Origin: Pseudomonas bohemica
GTDB lineage: Bacteria; Pseudomonadota; Gammaproteobacteria; Pseudomonadales; Pseudomonadaceae
NCBI RefSeq assembly: GCF_002934685.1
Contig: NZ_NKHL01000100.1
Coordinates: 1,411-65,410, forward strand
Direction: 5' to 3'
DNA length: 64,000 nucleotides
The position numbers and the translations under genes are program-made. Under the pieces are notes generated by a model. The model did no database searches. It was not told the DNA's origin and was given only the letters and a program-made list of their open reading frames with translations. Of this stretch, positions 6,826-15,399 are shown in pieces. Position 1 is the first letter of the stretch; every line of letters starts with the position of its first letter.

Positions 6826-9800
6826 CAGCTTTCTGCAGCTTGGACTCGAACTCGCGTTTGCTCCATATCCAGACGCCCACGGGCACGCCGACTCCCGTTG
6901 CAGCAAGCTGTGCGGCGCTGAACAGTTTTCGAAGTTTGTTCCCTCCGGACACGATGCCCATCACGCCATCGAGCAACAGGGGTAACGCAGTGGCGCGGTC
7001 ACCGGAAAGATAAGCGTCCACACCTTGATAAACCTTGACTGCACTGGTGAAGATCCCCCAGGCGATGCGAGCTGCGGGGAACGGCACCAGCAACACATTG
7101 CCCAGCCACTGGATCACGGTCCAGGCCGTGGAAAGACGCGCCTCGGCGAGGCTCACAGTCTGAGCGTCGACATCAGCGATCATGCGTTCGATCATGTCGC
7201 CATAAAGCCGCTCGGCATCGACGATGCGGCTGTCGGGTCGGTTGATGATCATGACAAATCGCTCATCGAACTTACCGCCGCGGTGCAGCCGGTCAATGAA
7301 CGTTCCGACCATCGGCTGTCCCATATAGGCGACACGGCGGTAGTAATAATTCTGCATCTCGGCCGATTCCAGCAACTGCGCATAATTGGTCAGAGGTCTG
7401 AAGTGAATACCGTCCGGTGAGTTCGGGGTATAGAGCAAGTTGTAGGCGGGATCACTTTTGCTGAAATCCCGGAAGATAAACACGCCTTCGATAATCTGGT
7501 TGGCAATCCTGAATGCCGAGACGCTACTGGTCTTACTCGCAAGCGTCGCATCCTGGTCAAGCCCGACAATGGTCTGCCGTAGCCAGGAATACTGGGATTC
7601 GGTCAGCTCTCCGCGCATGAACTCCTTGAGCGCACCTCGCGTCATGTCGTATTGGACACGTTTGGCCATCAACAGCTTGCGGCGCGCATAGGAGGGGGCA
7701 TTGCGGCTCAGAAAAGTCTTTTCCAGGAAATCCATGTACCGGGCGCCCATATCCGCACCGCGAATCTGCTTGTCCATGAAGTGGATCAGCCGGCGAGGGA
7801 GCGTGTATACGTCCACGCCCGTCGAGGAATAAAGATGGATGTGCGGCCGGTGCGAAAGAATGTTCGCGCTTCCTTCCATCATCAGCTGAGTCAACTGATG
7901 CAGCTCGCTGTGCTCGCCGAATTCCGGGTTATCACGACGGGGCAAACCCAGGCCGATATAAAGGGTGTCTGGGTCGAGATGACGCGTGTATCCCTCGCTG
8001 CGCAGAAAATCGTTCAGCAAGCGAGAAGTTTGCTGGTGGACATAGCTTCGGAAGTCGATCAGGCCAGGGCTGAGCTTGATGAACTCGGCGTTCAGCGCGT
8101 CGATTCGGGCATCCATCAGAGCAACGACCGAGGGGCTGGCGAAAGAAGTCTGGGTGTTGGTCTGCGGGGCAGTCGCTTCTGCCGCGCGCACGGCTCGGGA
8201 CACCTTCTGGCTGACCAGATCGGCCAGATTGCTCTCGAAGGTCGTGCCTTGGCAGCGCACGAAAAGACAACTGTTGTGCCCCCACAGCGAAGGTTTCAGT
8301 TGAATGTCGTTGATCGCCGCGCTGTGCCCGCGCTCCGTTGGGCTAGCCAGTTGATCGTGGATATAGGACCGGCCCGACTCCGTCGCCAGCCATTCCCCAA
8401 CACCGAAACACAGCTGGCGCCAGGAGCTGAACTCGAAGAAGTCCTGACCTCCGGGGGCGCCCGGCGCATAGAGGACGAAATGCTCGGACGACTGGGTCTT
8501 GTCCGCGAAGACGATGAAGTCGTTGAACCGGGTATGGGTTTCCAGCAGATAAAGACTGCCGATGCTGTAGCTTGATCCTACTTTCGCTTTGTCACCGCGA
8601 ATCATGCTCAGCAGCTCATGGCTGCGGTCCTGGATCATATGACCTTGCAGCGCTGCAGTGAACGCACTCAGGGCGATGGCGCTGTCGCGGTGCAGAACCA
8701 TTTCGCGCAGATTGTCCGGAGCGGCATAAGCCTCACGCAGGGCAATCCCGTAGCGATGATGCAGATTCAGATCGGTGATCATCGCAAGGACGAACTCGTC
8801 GGAAAAATCGGCGTGAATCTGGTCGGCGGCAGGCTCGAAACCCATCTTCCCACCGACATCCGGCATGCCATCGACGGCGAATTCGAATAGCGATTTCCGG
8901 TACCGGGTCTTCAAGTCCTGGCCGGCGCCGAGTCTGACGGTGTCCTGCAGGGTAATCATCACCTTGGTGGGATCGATCATGCAGCCCAGACGATCCTGGA
9001 TGTAGCGGGTCAGTTCGCTGTAGGCGAATACGGCGAACGACTCCACGCTCGCCAGCCGCTGGGCAACGCTGCCTTTGAGTGCACGATGCTTCTGTTCAAG
9101 CGCCAGCAGATGCGCCCGATCCGCATGTTTGGCGTACTTGCGCCACTCCGGTTGCACGAAGCCCTCCATTCTGACCGAGAGCAGATTGAAACGATGGCCC
9201 AGAGCGTCATCCAGATAGGTACAGAGCTGTACACGCCCAAGACTGAGGTGAAAGCCGGCATCATCCAGTGCCGGTTGCTGCATCAGGAAATTCAGATCCT
9301 CTTCCTGTTTGCGTTGCACCGACTGCATGTGGTCGTCCAGCAGTGGGTGATTCCGGGGTGTGAACTGCCAGGCGTCGGGAGCGATGGATTGCCGGTTGAT
9401 TACCCGGCCCTGATCGGACAGCGACAGGCTATCGACATAGTGCTGGTCGGGATCCGCGCCGGTCAGGCGATGGCTCAGCGTCTCGCGCAGGACAGCCATC
9501 GACTCGACACGCTCGATTCCTCTGCACGGCAGTACGAGGAAGACCACACCAGAAGGCTCGCTGGAAGGTTGAGTGGACTGGGTGACGACATATACGGAGG
9601 GCAGCGGGATCTGCCTGCCGTTTCGCGACGCCCAGGACACCGCGAAGACTCCATCGGTGCTACCGCCGCGCACGACGCTGGAAAGGCGACCCTGTTCCGC
9701 AACACTCATTGCACGGGACAAGCCGAGCAGTTCGATTTCGCTCAGCAGCGCTTCGCGTTGCAGCTCCGTCAGTATCCGGGCGGCTGTATCCGTGCGTTCG

Positions 9801-10294
9801 CTATCGACGGGGTGGGTAATTCTGCGCTGCCACAACGCACGGTGATATGTCTCGTACGCCGAGGACAGCGTCGGCATGAGCTTGTTGATGACGTCGATCA
9901 ACTGCTGGTTCTGATTGCTGGTCAGGGCATGGTCGCGGTCAAGGGTCGCATGCCGCGTATGGAACCCGGCGCCTGCTATTTCGGCCACGGGCTTGAGATT
10001 GCGCATCGCGTCGATCAGCAAGTCAGTCATCGCCACCGAGGACACTGAGCCATCGGCGTCGCGCTGGTTGAAAAAAAGCGCGTCAGGGTTGGAAACGCGC
10101 AGCCCAATTTGCGGGAGAGATTGCCTGATTCGCTCACGGAGCAGCGCCGATGCCCATTCACGGAAGCTCTGGCTCTGGGCCAGGACCTGCTGGCAACCAG
10201 AACTGGCTTCGGCGAGTTTCGCCAGATGCTGAGTAATCTGATCGAAGCTCTGAGATGCGCTTGAGGTGGCGGAAGAATCAATGACGGCGTTCAT
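6779..10294 (-). CDS. Large DUF6543 / dermonecrotic-toxin-like protein
   Basis: A 1171-residue protein resembling the large Pseudomonas proteins annotated as DUF6543 or dermonecrotic toxin domain. Two related motifs are visible: FVLYAPGAPGGQDFFEF near residue 608 and NLLYTPNSPDGIHFRP near residue 955, each followed by aromatic-rich segments, which suggests two copies of one module. The C-terminal roughly 120 residues hold hydrophobic helices (VIQWLGNVLLVPFPAARIAWG; LPLLLDGVMGIVSGG) and a short basic tail. There is no signal peptide. The start is the ATG at 10294, after TTGGAG. No immunity gene is evident beside it. Function, secretion route and toxicity are unproven. Confidence 0.65.
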   Translation of the reverse strand: MNAVIDSSATSSASQSFDQITQHLAKLAEASSGCQQVLAQSQSFREWASALLRERIRQSLPQIGLRVSNPDALFFNQRDADGSVSSVAMTDLLIDAMRNLKPVAEIAGAGFHTRHATLDRDHALTSNQNQQLIDVINKLMPTLSSAYETYHRALWQRRITHPVDSERTDTAARILTELQREALLSEIELLGLSRAMSVAEQGRLSSVVRGGSTDGVFAVSWASRNGRQIPLPSVYVVTQSTQPSSEPSGVVFLVLPCRGIERVESMAVLRETLSHRLTGADPDQHYVDSLSLSDQGRVINRQSIAPDAWQFTPRNHPLLDDHMQSVQRKQEEDLNFLMQQPALDDAGFHLSLGRVQLCTYLDDALGHRFNLLSVRMEGFVQPEWRKYAKHADRAHLLALEQKHRALKGSVAQRLASVESFAVFAYSELTRYIQDRLGCMIDPTKVMITLQDTVRLGAGQDLKTRYRKSLFEFAVDGMPDVGGKMGFEPAADQIHADFSDEFVLAMITDLNLHHRYGIALREAYAAPDNLREMVLHRDSAIALSAFTAALQGHMIQDRSHELLSMIRGDKAKVGSSYSIGSLYLLETHTRFNDFIVFADKTQSSEHFVLYAPGAPGGQDFFEFSSWRQLCFGVGEWLATESGRSYIHDQLASPTERGHSAAINDIQLKPSLWGHNSCLFVRCQGTTFESNLADLVSQKVSRAVRAAEATAPQTNTQTSFASPSVVALMDARIDALNAEFIKLSPGLIDFRSYVHQQTSRLLNDFLRSEGYTRHLDPDTLYIGLGLPRRDNPEFGEHSELHQLTQLMMEGSANILSHRPHIHLYSSTGVDVYTLPRRLIHFMDKQIRGADMGARYMDFLEKTFLSRNAPSYARRKLLMAKRVQYDMTRGALKEFMRGELTESQYSWLRQTIVGLDQDATLASKTSSVSAFRIANQIIEGVFIFRDFSKSDPAYNLLYTPNSPDGIHFRPLTNYAQLLESAEMQNYYYRRVAYMGQPMVGTFIDRLHRGGKFDERFVMIINRPDSRIVDAERLYGDMIERMIADVDAQTVSLAEARLSTAWTVIQWLGNVLLVPFPAARIAWGIFTSAVKVYQGVDAYLSGDRATALPLLLDGVMGIVSGGNKLRKLFSAAQLAATGVGVPVGVWIWSKREFESKLQKAVNEHLQGTAKSLIFG

Positions 10295-10692
10295 GGGTAA
10301 AGCTCCAAGGTAAAATCGCTCATCCCCTTGCGGCATCCAGCCGGGCGGGAACACAGATGAGCGATGAAAGTGAGCCGCTATTAGACGAGTAGCTCGGAGT
10401 AGGACTGCGGTACATATTTATATTGTCAGGTCATACCCCGTGACAGTGCATGTAGGAATAGTCGAGCATAGGACTACGAGAACTCACACAATTGTTGCCG
10501 CATGAGTAACACTCCTTGTCGTAAACAGCTATGTTTAGGCGCACGGAAAAAAACTATGATTCACCCACTTCGCGGCTGCCCTCGCCGCGAACCGGAAACA
10601 CCGCTTCTTTTGTTTGATGGCTATTACGCCGCAAACCTTTGACGGGATTTCCCGACGTAGATTTTCAAGCTCCTGGATCTAACGTCATGTTT
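10295..10692. other. Gene-free region upstream of the DUF6543 gene; possible sRNA body
   Basis: No convincing ORF on either strand. The region contains several AGGA motifs (about 10400, 10454 and 10470) and short inverted repeats, such as TAGTC (10459) with GACTA (10472). It ends in a strong plus-strand terminator that serves no recognisable gene. A small regulatory RNA on the plus strand would explain this. The region also holds the promoter of the minus-strand DUF6543 gene. Confidence 0.35.
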
Positions 10693-10721
10693 AGCCGCTG
10701 CCGCTGCAGCGGCTTTTTTTT
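10693..10721 (+). terminator. Intrinsic terminator without an associated gene
   Basis: AGCCGCTG (10693-10700), a 6-nt loop, CAGCGGCT (10707-10714) and then a run of T to 10721. The stem is a perfect 8 bp. No U-tract exists for the minus strand, so it ends a plus-strand transcript. Confidence 0.8.
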
Positions 10722-10843
10722 GCCGCTATCTTGATACGGTAGTGGCGCATTGAAATCACGCCTGACGCCTGTGCGGATTGAATAGAAGCACTCTCGGAAA
10801 TTCCCTACGGCATTATCAGTAGCACTACTACAAAACAATATGT

Positions 10844-11167
10844 TCAAACGTTAGTCATCGGATTTCGAAGATCGAACCCAGAGATATCCGGATTAAACCT
10901 TTTAAATTCTGCTCGCTTGAAAACACTTTCGCCCGTCCAATACTCACGCACTTTCGACTTTATGCTTTCTTCCTGCTCGCCGGCGCGAGACTGAGTTCTA
11001 AATCGTTTATCAGGGACAACGGCCCATGAGCTGAGTCGCTGCTGAATTTCCGAAAAAATCTAAAGCATTTTTATTCTCCACGATTGGTACGATTGCTCTC
11101 GTCCTATCGGGAAGGCCAAGCCAAAGCCTGATACAAAATATTCGAATTCGGAATAAAGAGAATAATC
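10844..11167 (-). pseudogene. Decayed coding remnant
   Basis: One minus-strand frame runs 108 codons from 11167 to a TGA at 10844-10846. It is interrupted by an in-frame TAG at 11060-11062 and has no plausible start. The downstream 71 codons read like real protein (IQQRLSSWAVVPDKRF, KVREYWTGESVFKRAEF, PDISGFDLRNPMTNV), and the part before the stop also looks coding (YSEFEYFVSGFGLAFP). The family is not recognised. Its place behind the toxin-like gene makes a polymorphic-toxin relic possible, but this is only a guess. Confidence 0.45.
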
Positions 11168-11241
11168 CTACAAACAACCGAATAAGTTTCTACACAAGCG
11201 GCCAGTCCGATCACTCGACCCGGCCGCCCTCACCCTTCACA

Positions 11242-12153
11242 TCAATCTACAAACTTCTGCAAATTCGCCATCATTTCCTTCAATGCCTCAACGTTATCCG
11301 CCGGGTGCACAGCGTCGGTGAAGTCATTGATCGCACTCCATTGCGTGGCAACGTCTTCCGGGGAAAAACCTGCGCGTGGGTCGAATCCTGCGCCGAGGCT
11401 GCGCTCCCAGCGCACTTTGCCGATCCAGCCGCCACCCACTTCGTAAAGGCCGGCGCTGTCCTGGCACTGCTCGCTGCCCAGATAGACCACCAGCGGGCTG
11501 ACCAACTCCGGCTTGAGCAATTCGAACACGCTGGCGGGAATCAAGCCTTCGGTCATGCGCGTGCCGCCGGTGGGTGCGATGGCGTTGACCAGAATGTTGT
11601 TCTTGCGCCCTTCCAGGGCCAGGGTGCGGGTCAAGCCGTAGAGGCCGAGCTTGGCCATGCCGTAGTTGGATTGGCCGAAGTTGCCGTAAATACCGGAGGT
11701 GGACGAGGTGAAAATCACGCGACCATAGTTCTGCTCGCGAAGGTGTGGCCAGGCGGCGTGGGTGACTTTGTAAGCGCCTTCGATGTGGACCCGGTAAACC
11801 AGATCCCAGTCGGCGTCTTCCATCTTCGCGAAACTCTTGTCGCGCAGGATGCCCGCGTTATTCACCACGACATCGACACGACCGAACGCATCGAGAGCGT
11901 TTTGCACGATCTTGTCGCCGTCGGTCACCGAATCATGGTTGGCCACCGCCTGCCCGCCACATGCGTGAATCTCGGCCACAACGCGGTCGGCAGCCGAAGC
12001 GTTGGCCCCTTCGCCGTGGGCCGATCCGCCCAGGTCATTGACGATCACCCGTGCGCCGTGCCGGGCGAACAGCAAGGCATGCGCGCGCCCCAGCCCGCCA
12101 CCGGCGCCGGTGACGATCACTACCTTGTCTTCGAAACGTAAGGATTCACTCAT
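11242..12153 (-). CDS. Short-chain dehydrogenase, multifunctional-enzyme type 2-like
   Basis: A 303-residue classical SDR. It has the NAD(P) motif TGAGGGLG at about 16-23, NNAG in VVVNNAGILRD, and the catalytic S...YGMAK. Its length and the NDLGGSAHGEG segment after the Rossmann start resemble the hydroxyacyl-CoA dehydrogenase domain of peroxisomal multifunctional enzyme type 2, so a 3-hydroxyacyl substrate is likely but not proven. The C-terminus has an extra helical extension (VEALKEMMANLQKFVD). It is followed on the same strand, about 120 bp upstream, by an epoxide-hydrolase-like and an aldolase-like gene. Confidence 0.82.
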   Translation of the reverse strand: MSESLRFEDKVVIVTGAGGGLGRAHALLFARHGARVIVNDLGGSAHGEGANASAADRVVAEIHACGGQAVANHDSVTDGDKIVQNALDAFGRVDVVVNNAGILRDKSFAKMEDADWDLVYRVHIEGAYKVTHAAWPHLREQNYGRVIFTSSTSGIYGNFGQSNYGMAKLGLYGLTRTLALEGRKNNILVNAIAPTGGTRMTEGLIPASVFELLKPELVSPLVVYLGSEQCQDSAGLYEVGGGWIGKVRWERSLGAGFDPRAGFSPEDVATQWSAINDFTDAVHPADNVEALKEMMANLQKFVD

Positions 12154-12274
12154 GTCACTCTCCCCAGAGATGGTGCGCGCTCTCGAGCCTTGCGATGAGG
12201 CAAAGGCGAACCAACAGAGGATCGAGAACGGGCGAACAGTAACCGAGTGTCAACCAGTCACAGGATGGTCACAA

Positions 12275-13249
12275 TCAACACGAGGCGCTCTGAATGACGC
12301 TCGATAACGCAAAGGGATGATTGGCGGGCTTGCCGTTCTGAGCCACGTGCTGCACGACGACTGCGGGCCGGAAGCCGGCGACGGCCGCACGAAATCCTTC
12401 GTAATGATGCAAGAGCAGCTCGGGAGCTTCGGCGTGGGGATAGCGGCCGATACCGGGGAGCAGAATGGTGTCGGGGTTGGGGATCAGCTCGTGGTAGCGC
12501 TCGAGCATGTGCTCGCCCGAGACCGGATCAGCGGCGCCGGCGATGAAGCGAATCGGGACCAGTGTGCGCTGCATTGCTTGCACCCAACGCTCACGCTGGA
12601 TCAGACGCTCGGGGATATAGCCGATCAAGCGGTACAGAATATGATGACCGCGGCTGGCCGAGATCAGACTCCAGAAGTCATCCAGCTCACTTTCGCTTGG
12701 CCGGGTTTCGGCGCCAAACGTGCGGCTGAAATCGCGATCCAGGCTGTCGCGGTTGAACATACGGGCGGTCAGCCAACCCAGGCGGCTGAGCAGCAGCTTC
12801 TGCACCGTCAGTGGCCGATGCTGTTCCGGAAACACGCCGCCGTTGAGAAACACGCAGCTGGCCATGTCGAACCGGCCTTCGTCATGGCGCGCCAGCAACT
12901 CCTGCGCGACGCTGTCGCCGTAGTCGTGGGCCAGGACATGCACCGGCCGATTCACTTGCAGGTGCTCAAGCAACGCCTGCTGCAGATCGGCCTGTTCCAG
13001 AAGGCTGTACTGGTGGTCGCGCGGTTTGGCTGAATCGCCGAAACCCAGCATGTCGCAGGCGATCACCCGATATCGCCGGGACAAAGGCTGCCACAGGTAA
13101 TGCCAATCCCAACTGGCGGTGGGAAATCCGTGGATCAGCAGCAAAGGGTCGCCCTGCCCCGCTACCCAGTAGCGAATGTTCTGCCCGCCAAACACGAAGT
13201 CGTGCCCGAGAGTGCGCCATACGCTGAGAGGGATCTCCGCCAACGGCAT
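12275..13249 (-). CDS. Alpha/beta hydrolase, epoxide hydrolase/dehalogenase type
   Basis: A 324-residue alpha/beta-hydrolase. HGFPTASWDW provides the oxyanion hole. The nucleophile elbow LAHDYGDSVAQEL carries Asp rather than Ser, which points to epoxide hydrolase or haloalkane dehalogenase chemistry. The catalytic His is probably in GRYPHAEAPE. About 30 extra residues follow the usual C-terminal end. The start is the ATG at 13249, which shares its A with the TAA of the upstream aldolase gene (TAATG), so the two are translationally coupled. The substrate is unknown. Confidence 0.8.
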   Translation of the reverse strand: MPLAEIPLSVWRTLGHDFVFGGQNIRYWVAGQGDPLLLIHGFPTASWDWHYLWQPLSRRYRVIACDMLGFGDSAKPRDHQYSLLEQADLQQALLEHLQVNRPVHVLAHDYGDSVAQELLARHDEGRFDMASCVFLNGGVFPEQHRPLTVQKLLLSRLGWLTARMFNRDSLDRDFSRTFGAETRPSESELDDFWSLISASRGHHILYRLIGYIPERLIQRERWVQAMQRTLVPIRFIAGAADPVSGEHMLERYHELIPNPDTILLPGIGRYPHAEAPELLLHHYEGFRAAVAGFRPAVVVQHVAQNGKPANHPFALSSVIQSASC

Positions 13250-14049
13250 TACTGCGTGTATCCCGGCGAGAACTGATCGAGCTTGCGCAACAACGCCGGC
13301 CACGCCAACTGGCCGCCCATGCCTTCGGCGCTGCGAGTGACGCCTGCGATCATGGCTTTCGCGCCCGCGAGGATCTGCCCGTCGATGGGGATCAATTCAG
13401 CGCCGCCACCCTGGGCCAGCACCTGAATTTCACAGGCGCGCTGGAAGGTGAACATCATCAGGAAAGTGTCGGCAATCGTCGAACCGCATGTCAGCAGGCC
13501 GTGATTGCGCAGCATAAGGAAATTGCAATCGCCCAGATCAGCCTGCAACCGTGCCTTCTCTTCATGATTGAGCGCCACGCCCTCGTATCCGTGGTAGGCC
13601 AGACTCGCCAGCACGAACAGCGATTGCTGACTGATGGGCAGCACGCCCTGCTTCTGCGCGCAAACCGCGACGCCCGCCGCCGTATGGGTGTGCATGACGC
13701 ACATCACATCATGACGCGATTCATGCACTGCGCTGTGGATGGTGTAGCCGGCCGGATTGATGTCGTAAGGGCTGTCCATGAGTTTCTTGCCTGATTGATC
13801 GACCTTGACCAGGCTCGACGCCGTCATCTCGTGAAACATCAGGCCGTAAGGATTGATCAGGAAGTCTTCGGTGCCGGGAACCTTGGCTGAGATGTGGGTG
13901 AAGATCAGATCGTCCCAGCCATGCATCGCCACCAGTCGATAGCAGGCGGCAAGGTCCACCCGCGCCCGCCATTCAGCGGCGCTGACGTGATCCCTTACGC
14001 TCTGGTTGATGTGGCTGCTGGAATCGGCGACGACCTGGGCGACTTTCAA
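13249..14049 (-). CDS. Class II aldolase/adducin-domain protein
   Basis: A protein of about 266 residues with the class II aldolase/adducin fold. The metal-binding HTHTAAG and the later LRNHGLLTCG are both present, as is FTHISAKVPG near the N-terminus. Members cleave or epimerise hydroxyketone phosphates or decarboxylate small acids; the substrate here is unknown. I chose the TTG at 14049 because AGGAG lies at proper spacing. An ATG at 14082 is in frame but has no ribosome site. Its TAA overlaps the start of the hydrolase gene downstream. Confidence 0.78.
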   Translation of the reverse strand: MKVAQVVADSSSHINQSVRDHVSAAEWRARVDLAACYRLVAMHGWDDLIFTHISAKVPGTEDFLINPYGLMFHEMTASSLVKVDQSGKKLMDSPYDINPAGYTIHSAVHESRHDVMCVMHTHTAAGVAVCAQKQGVLPISQQSLFVLASLAYHGYEGVALNHEEKARLQADLGDCNFLMLRNHGLLTCGSTIADTFLMMFTFQRACEIQVLAQGGGAELIPIDGQILAGAKAMIAGVTRSAEGMGGQLAWPALLRKLDQFSPGYTQ

Positions 14050-14186
14050 GATCTGCTCTCCTGGCGGTTGTCCTGCTCTCATGGATCAGCAGTCTAGTCA
14101 GCCAGGGTAAAAGCGGTACTTGCCTTGGCAGCCACCTTAGTGGCCCGGCGAGTCATGAGCCACCAGAAGGCTCTAGGACGGGACTT

Positions 14187-14873
14187 TCAGAGTAGCCACA
14201 CCAGCAGCGGTGCCGCGAACAGGTTGAGCAGACCGGTCAGCACCATGACCAGGCCGGCTACGGAACCTTCTTCGCCGCCCACTTCGCGCGCGCGACTGAC
14301 ACCGGCCCCGTGAGCCCCGACGCCAAACAGCGCACCGCGAGCCAGGGCCGTGCGCAGCGGCAGCCATTTGAGCAGCACGCCACCCAACGCCGCGCCGAAA
14401 ACGCCGGTGCACATCACGAACACGGCGGTCAGTTCCGGCACGCCGCCCAGATCATGGGCCAGCGGCATCGCGAACGGCGTGGTAATGGAGCGAGGCACCA
14501 GCGACATCACCACCGAGGTGTCCAGTGCCAGCACTTTGGAGAGCCCGAACGAGCTGGCAATCGAAGCCGCGCTGCCCGCCAGTATGCCAATCAACAATGC
14601 GGGCCAGTGGCGAGCCAGCAAGGCGCGCTGCTGCCAGATCGGCACCGCAAAGGCAACGGTCACAGGCCCCAGCACCAGCATTAACCAGTGGGTATTGGCG
14701 GAGTATTCGGCGTAGGCGGTATGCATCGGCGCAGCGATAGCCAACAGAACGGTCGGCACCAGAATCAGCGGCGACAGCAAATAACGGCCAGTGCGGCGAT
14801 ACAACCAGCGGCTGCTGATATAAGCGACGACCGTGACCAGCAGCCAGAAGATCGGCATCGGTTCGAATTTCAT
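14187..14873 (-). CDS. lrgB: LrgB/CidB-family inner-membrane protein
   Basis: A 228-residue polytopic protein of the LrgB/CidB family, partner of the holin-like LrgA/CidA. The family affects murein hydrolase export, cell death or small-metabolite export. About six to seven hydrophobic segments are visible, with the conserved LVPRSITTPFAMPLAHDLGG and VGAHGAGVSRARE. The ATG at 14873 overlaps the lrgA stop as ATGA. Confidence 0.85.
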   Translation of the reverse strand: MKFEPMPIFWLLVTVVAYISSRWLYRRTGRYLLSPLILVPTVLLAIAAPMHTAYAEYSANTHWLMLVLGPVTVAFAVPIWQQRALLARHWPALLIGILAGSAASIASSFGLSKVLALDTSVVMSLVPRSITTPFAMPLAHDLGGVPELTAVFVMCTGVFGAALGGVLLKWLPLRTALARGALFGVGAHGAGVSRAREVGGEEGSVAGLVMVLTGLLNLFAAPLLVWLL

Positions 14874-15259
14874 GCCCCGTCCACCGGCGAGCGGTCTCTC
14901 ATGCGGCAAACCAGTTCGACCGTGAACGCCGTCACCAGCATGACCATCAACGTGCTGCAGCCGATCACCAGCATGATCCGCCAGCCCTCATTGCGCATCA
15001 GCGTCCCGTAATCCAGCAGGCTCATCAACGGCGGGATGAAGAACAGCAGCATCTCAGCCAACAGCAGCCCGGCGCCTGTTTGCAGGGTCGTGGGCTTGAT
15101 GATGCCGCAGGCGAAAATCAGCAACAGCAGTGCCAGGCCGATTACGCCACCCGGGATCGGCAGGTTCAGCCATAGCGCGATCTCGCAACCGACCTGGTAA
15201 ATCGCGATCAAGGCAACGAGTTCACCCACCAACCGAGCAAGACGAGACAGACGTTTCAT
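14870..15259 (-). CDS. lrgA: LrgA/CidA-family holin-like protein
   Basis: A 129-residue membrane protein with four hydrophobic helices and the family's LPIPGGVIGLALLL and LLFFIPPLMSLLDY motifs. Together with LrgB it forms the holin/antiholin-like or exporter pair; which role it plays here cannot be read from sequence. It is the first gene of the pair and diverges from a LysR gene. The 140-bp gap between them carries a palindromic LysR-type site. Confidence 0.87.
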   Translation of the reverse strand: MKRLSRLARLVGELVALIAIYQVGCEIALWLNLPIPGGVIGLALLLLIFACGIIKPTTLQTGAGLLLAEMLLFFIPPLMSLLDYGTLMRNEGWRIMLVIGCSTLMVMLVTAFTVELVCRMRDRSPVDGA

Positions 15260-15335
15260 GATCTTTCAACCCTCTGAGGACTGCAGTTTATCGATTCACC
15301 ACCCATCCCAAAAACGAATTGTCAGACTCGCAACT

Positions 15336-15350
15336 ATTCCAATATGGAAT
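15336..15350. promoter_or_regulatory. LysR-type operator candidate
   Basis: ATTCCAATATGGAAT is a perfect inverted repeat (ATTCCA-N3-TGGAAT) containing the T-N11-A core typical of LysR recognition sites. It lies between lrgA and the divergent LysR gene. Confidence 0.5.
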
Positions 15351-15399
15351 TGCATCATTCACAATGCGGCGTCCGGTAATTAATCGAGCAGTACTCATC

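Noticed and set aside
10665..10847. 60-codon minus-strand ORF (MNILFCSSATDN...)
   Set aside because: It runs through the orphan terminator, has no ribosome site and no protein-like pattern.
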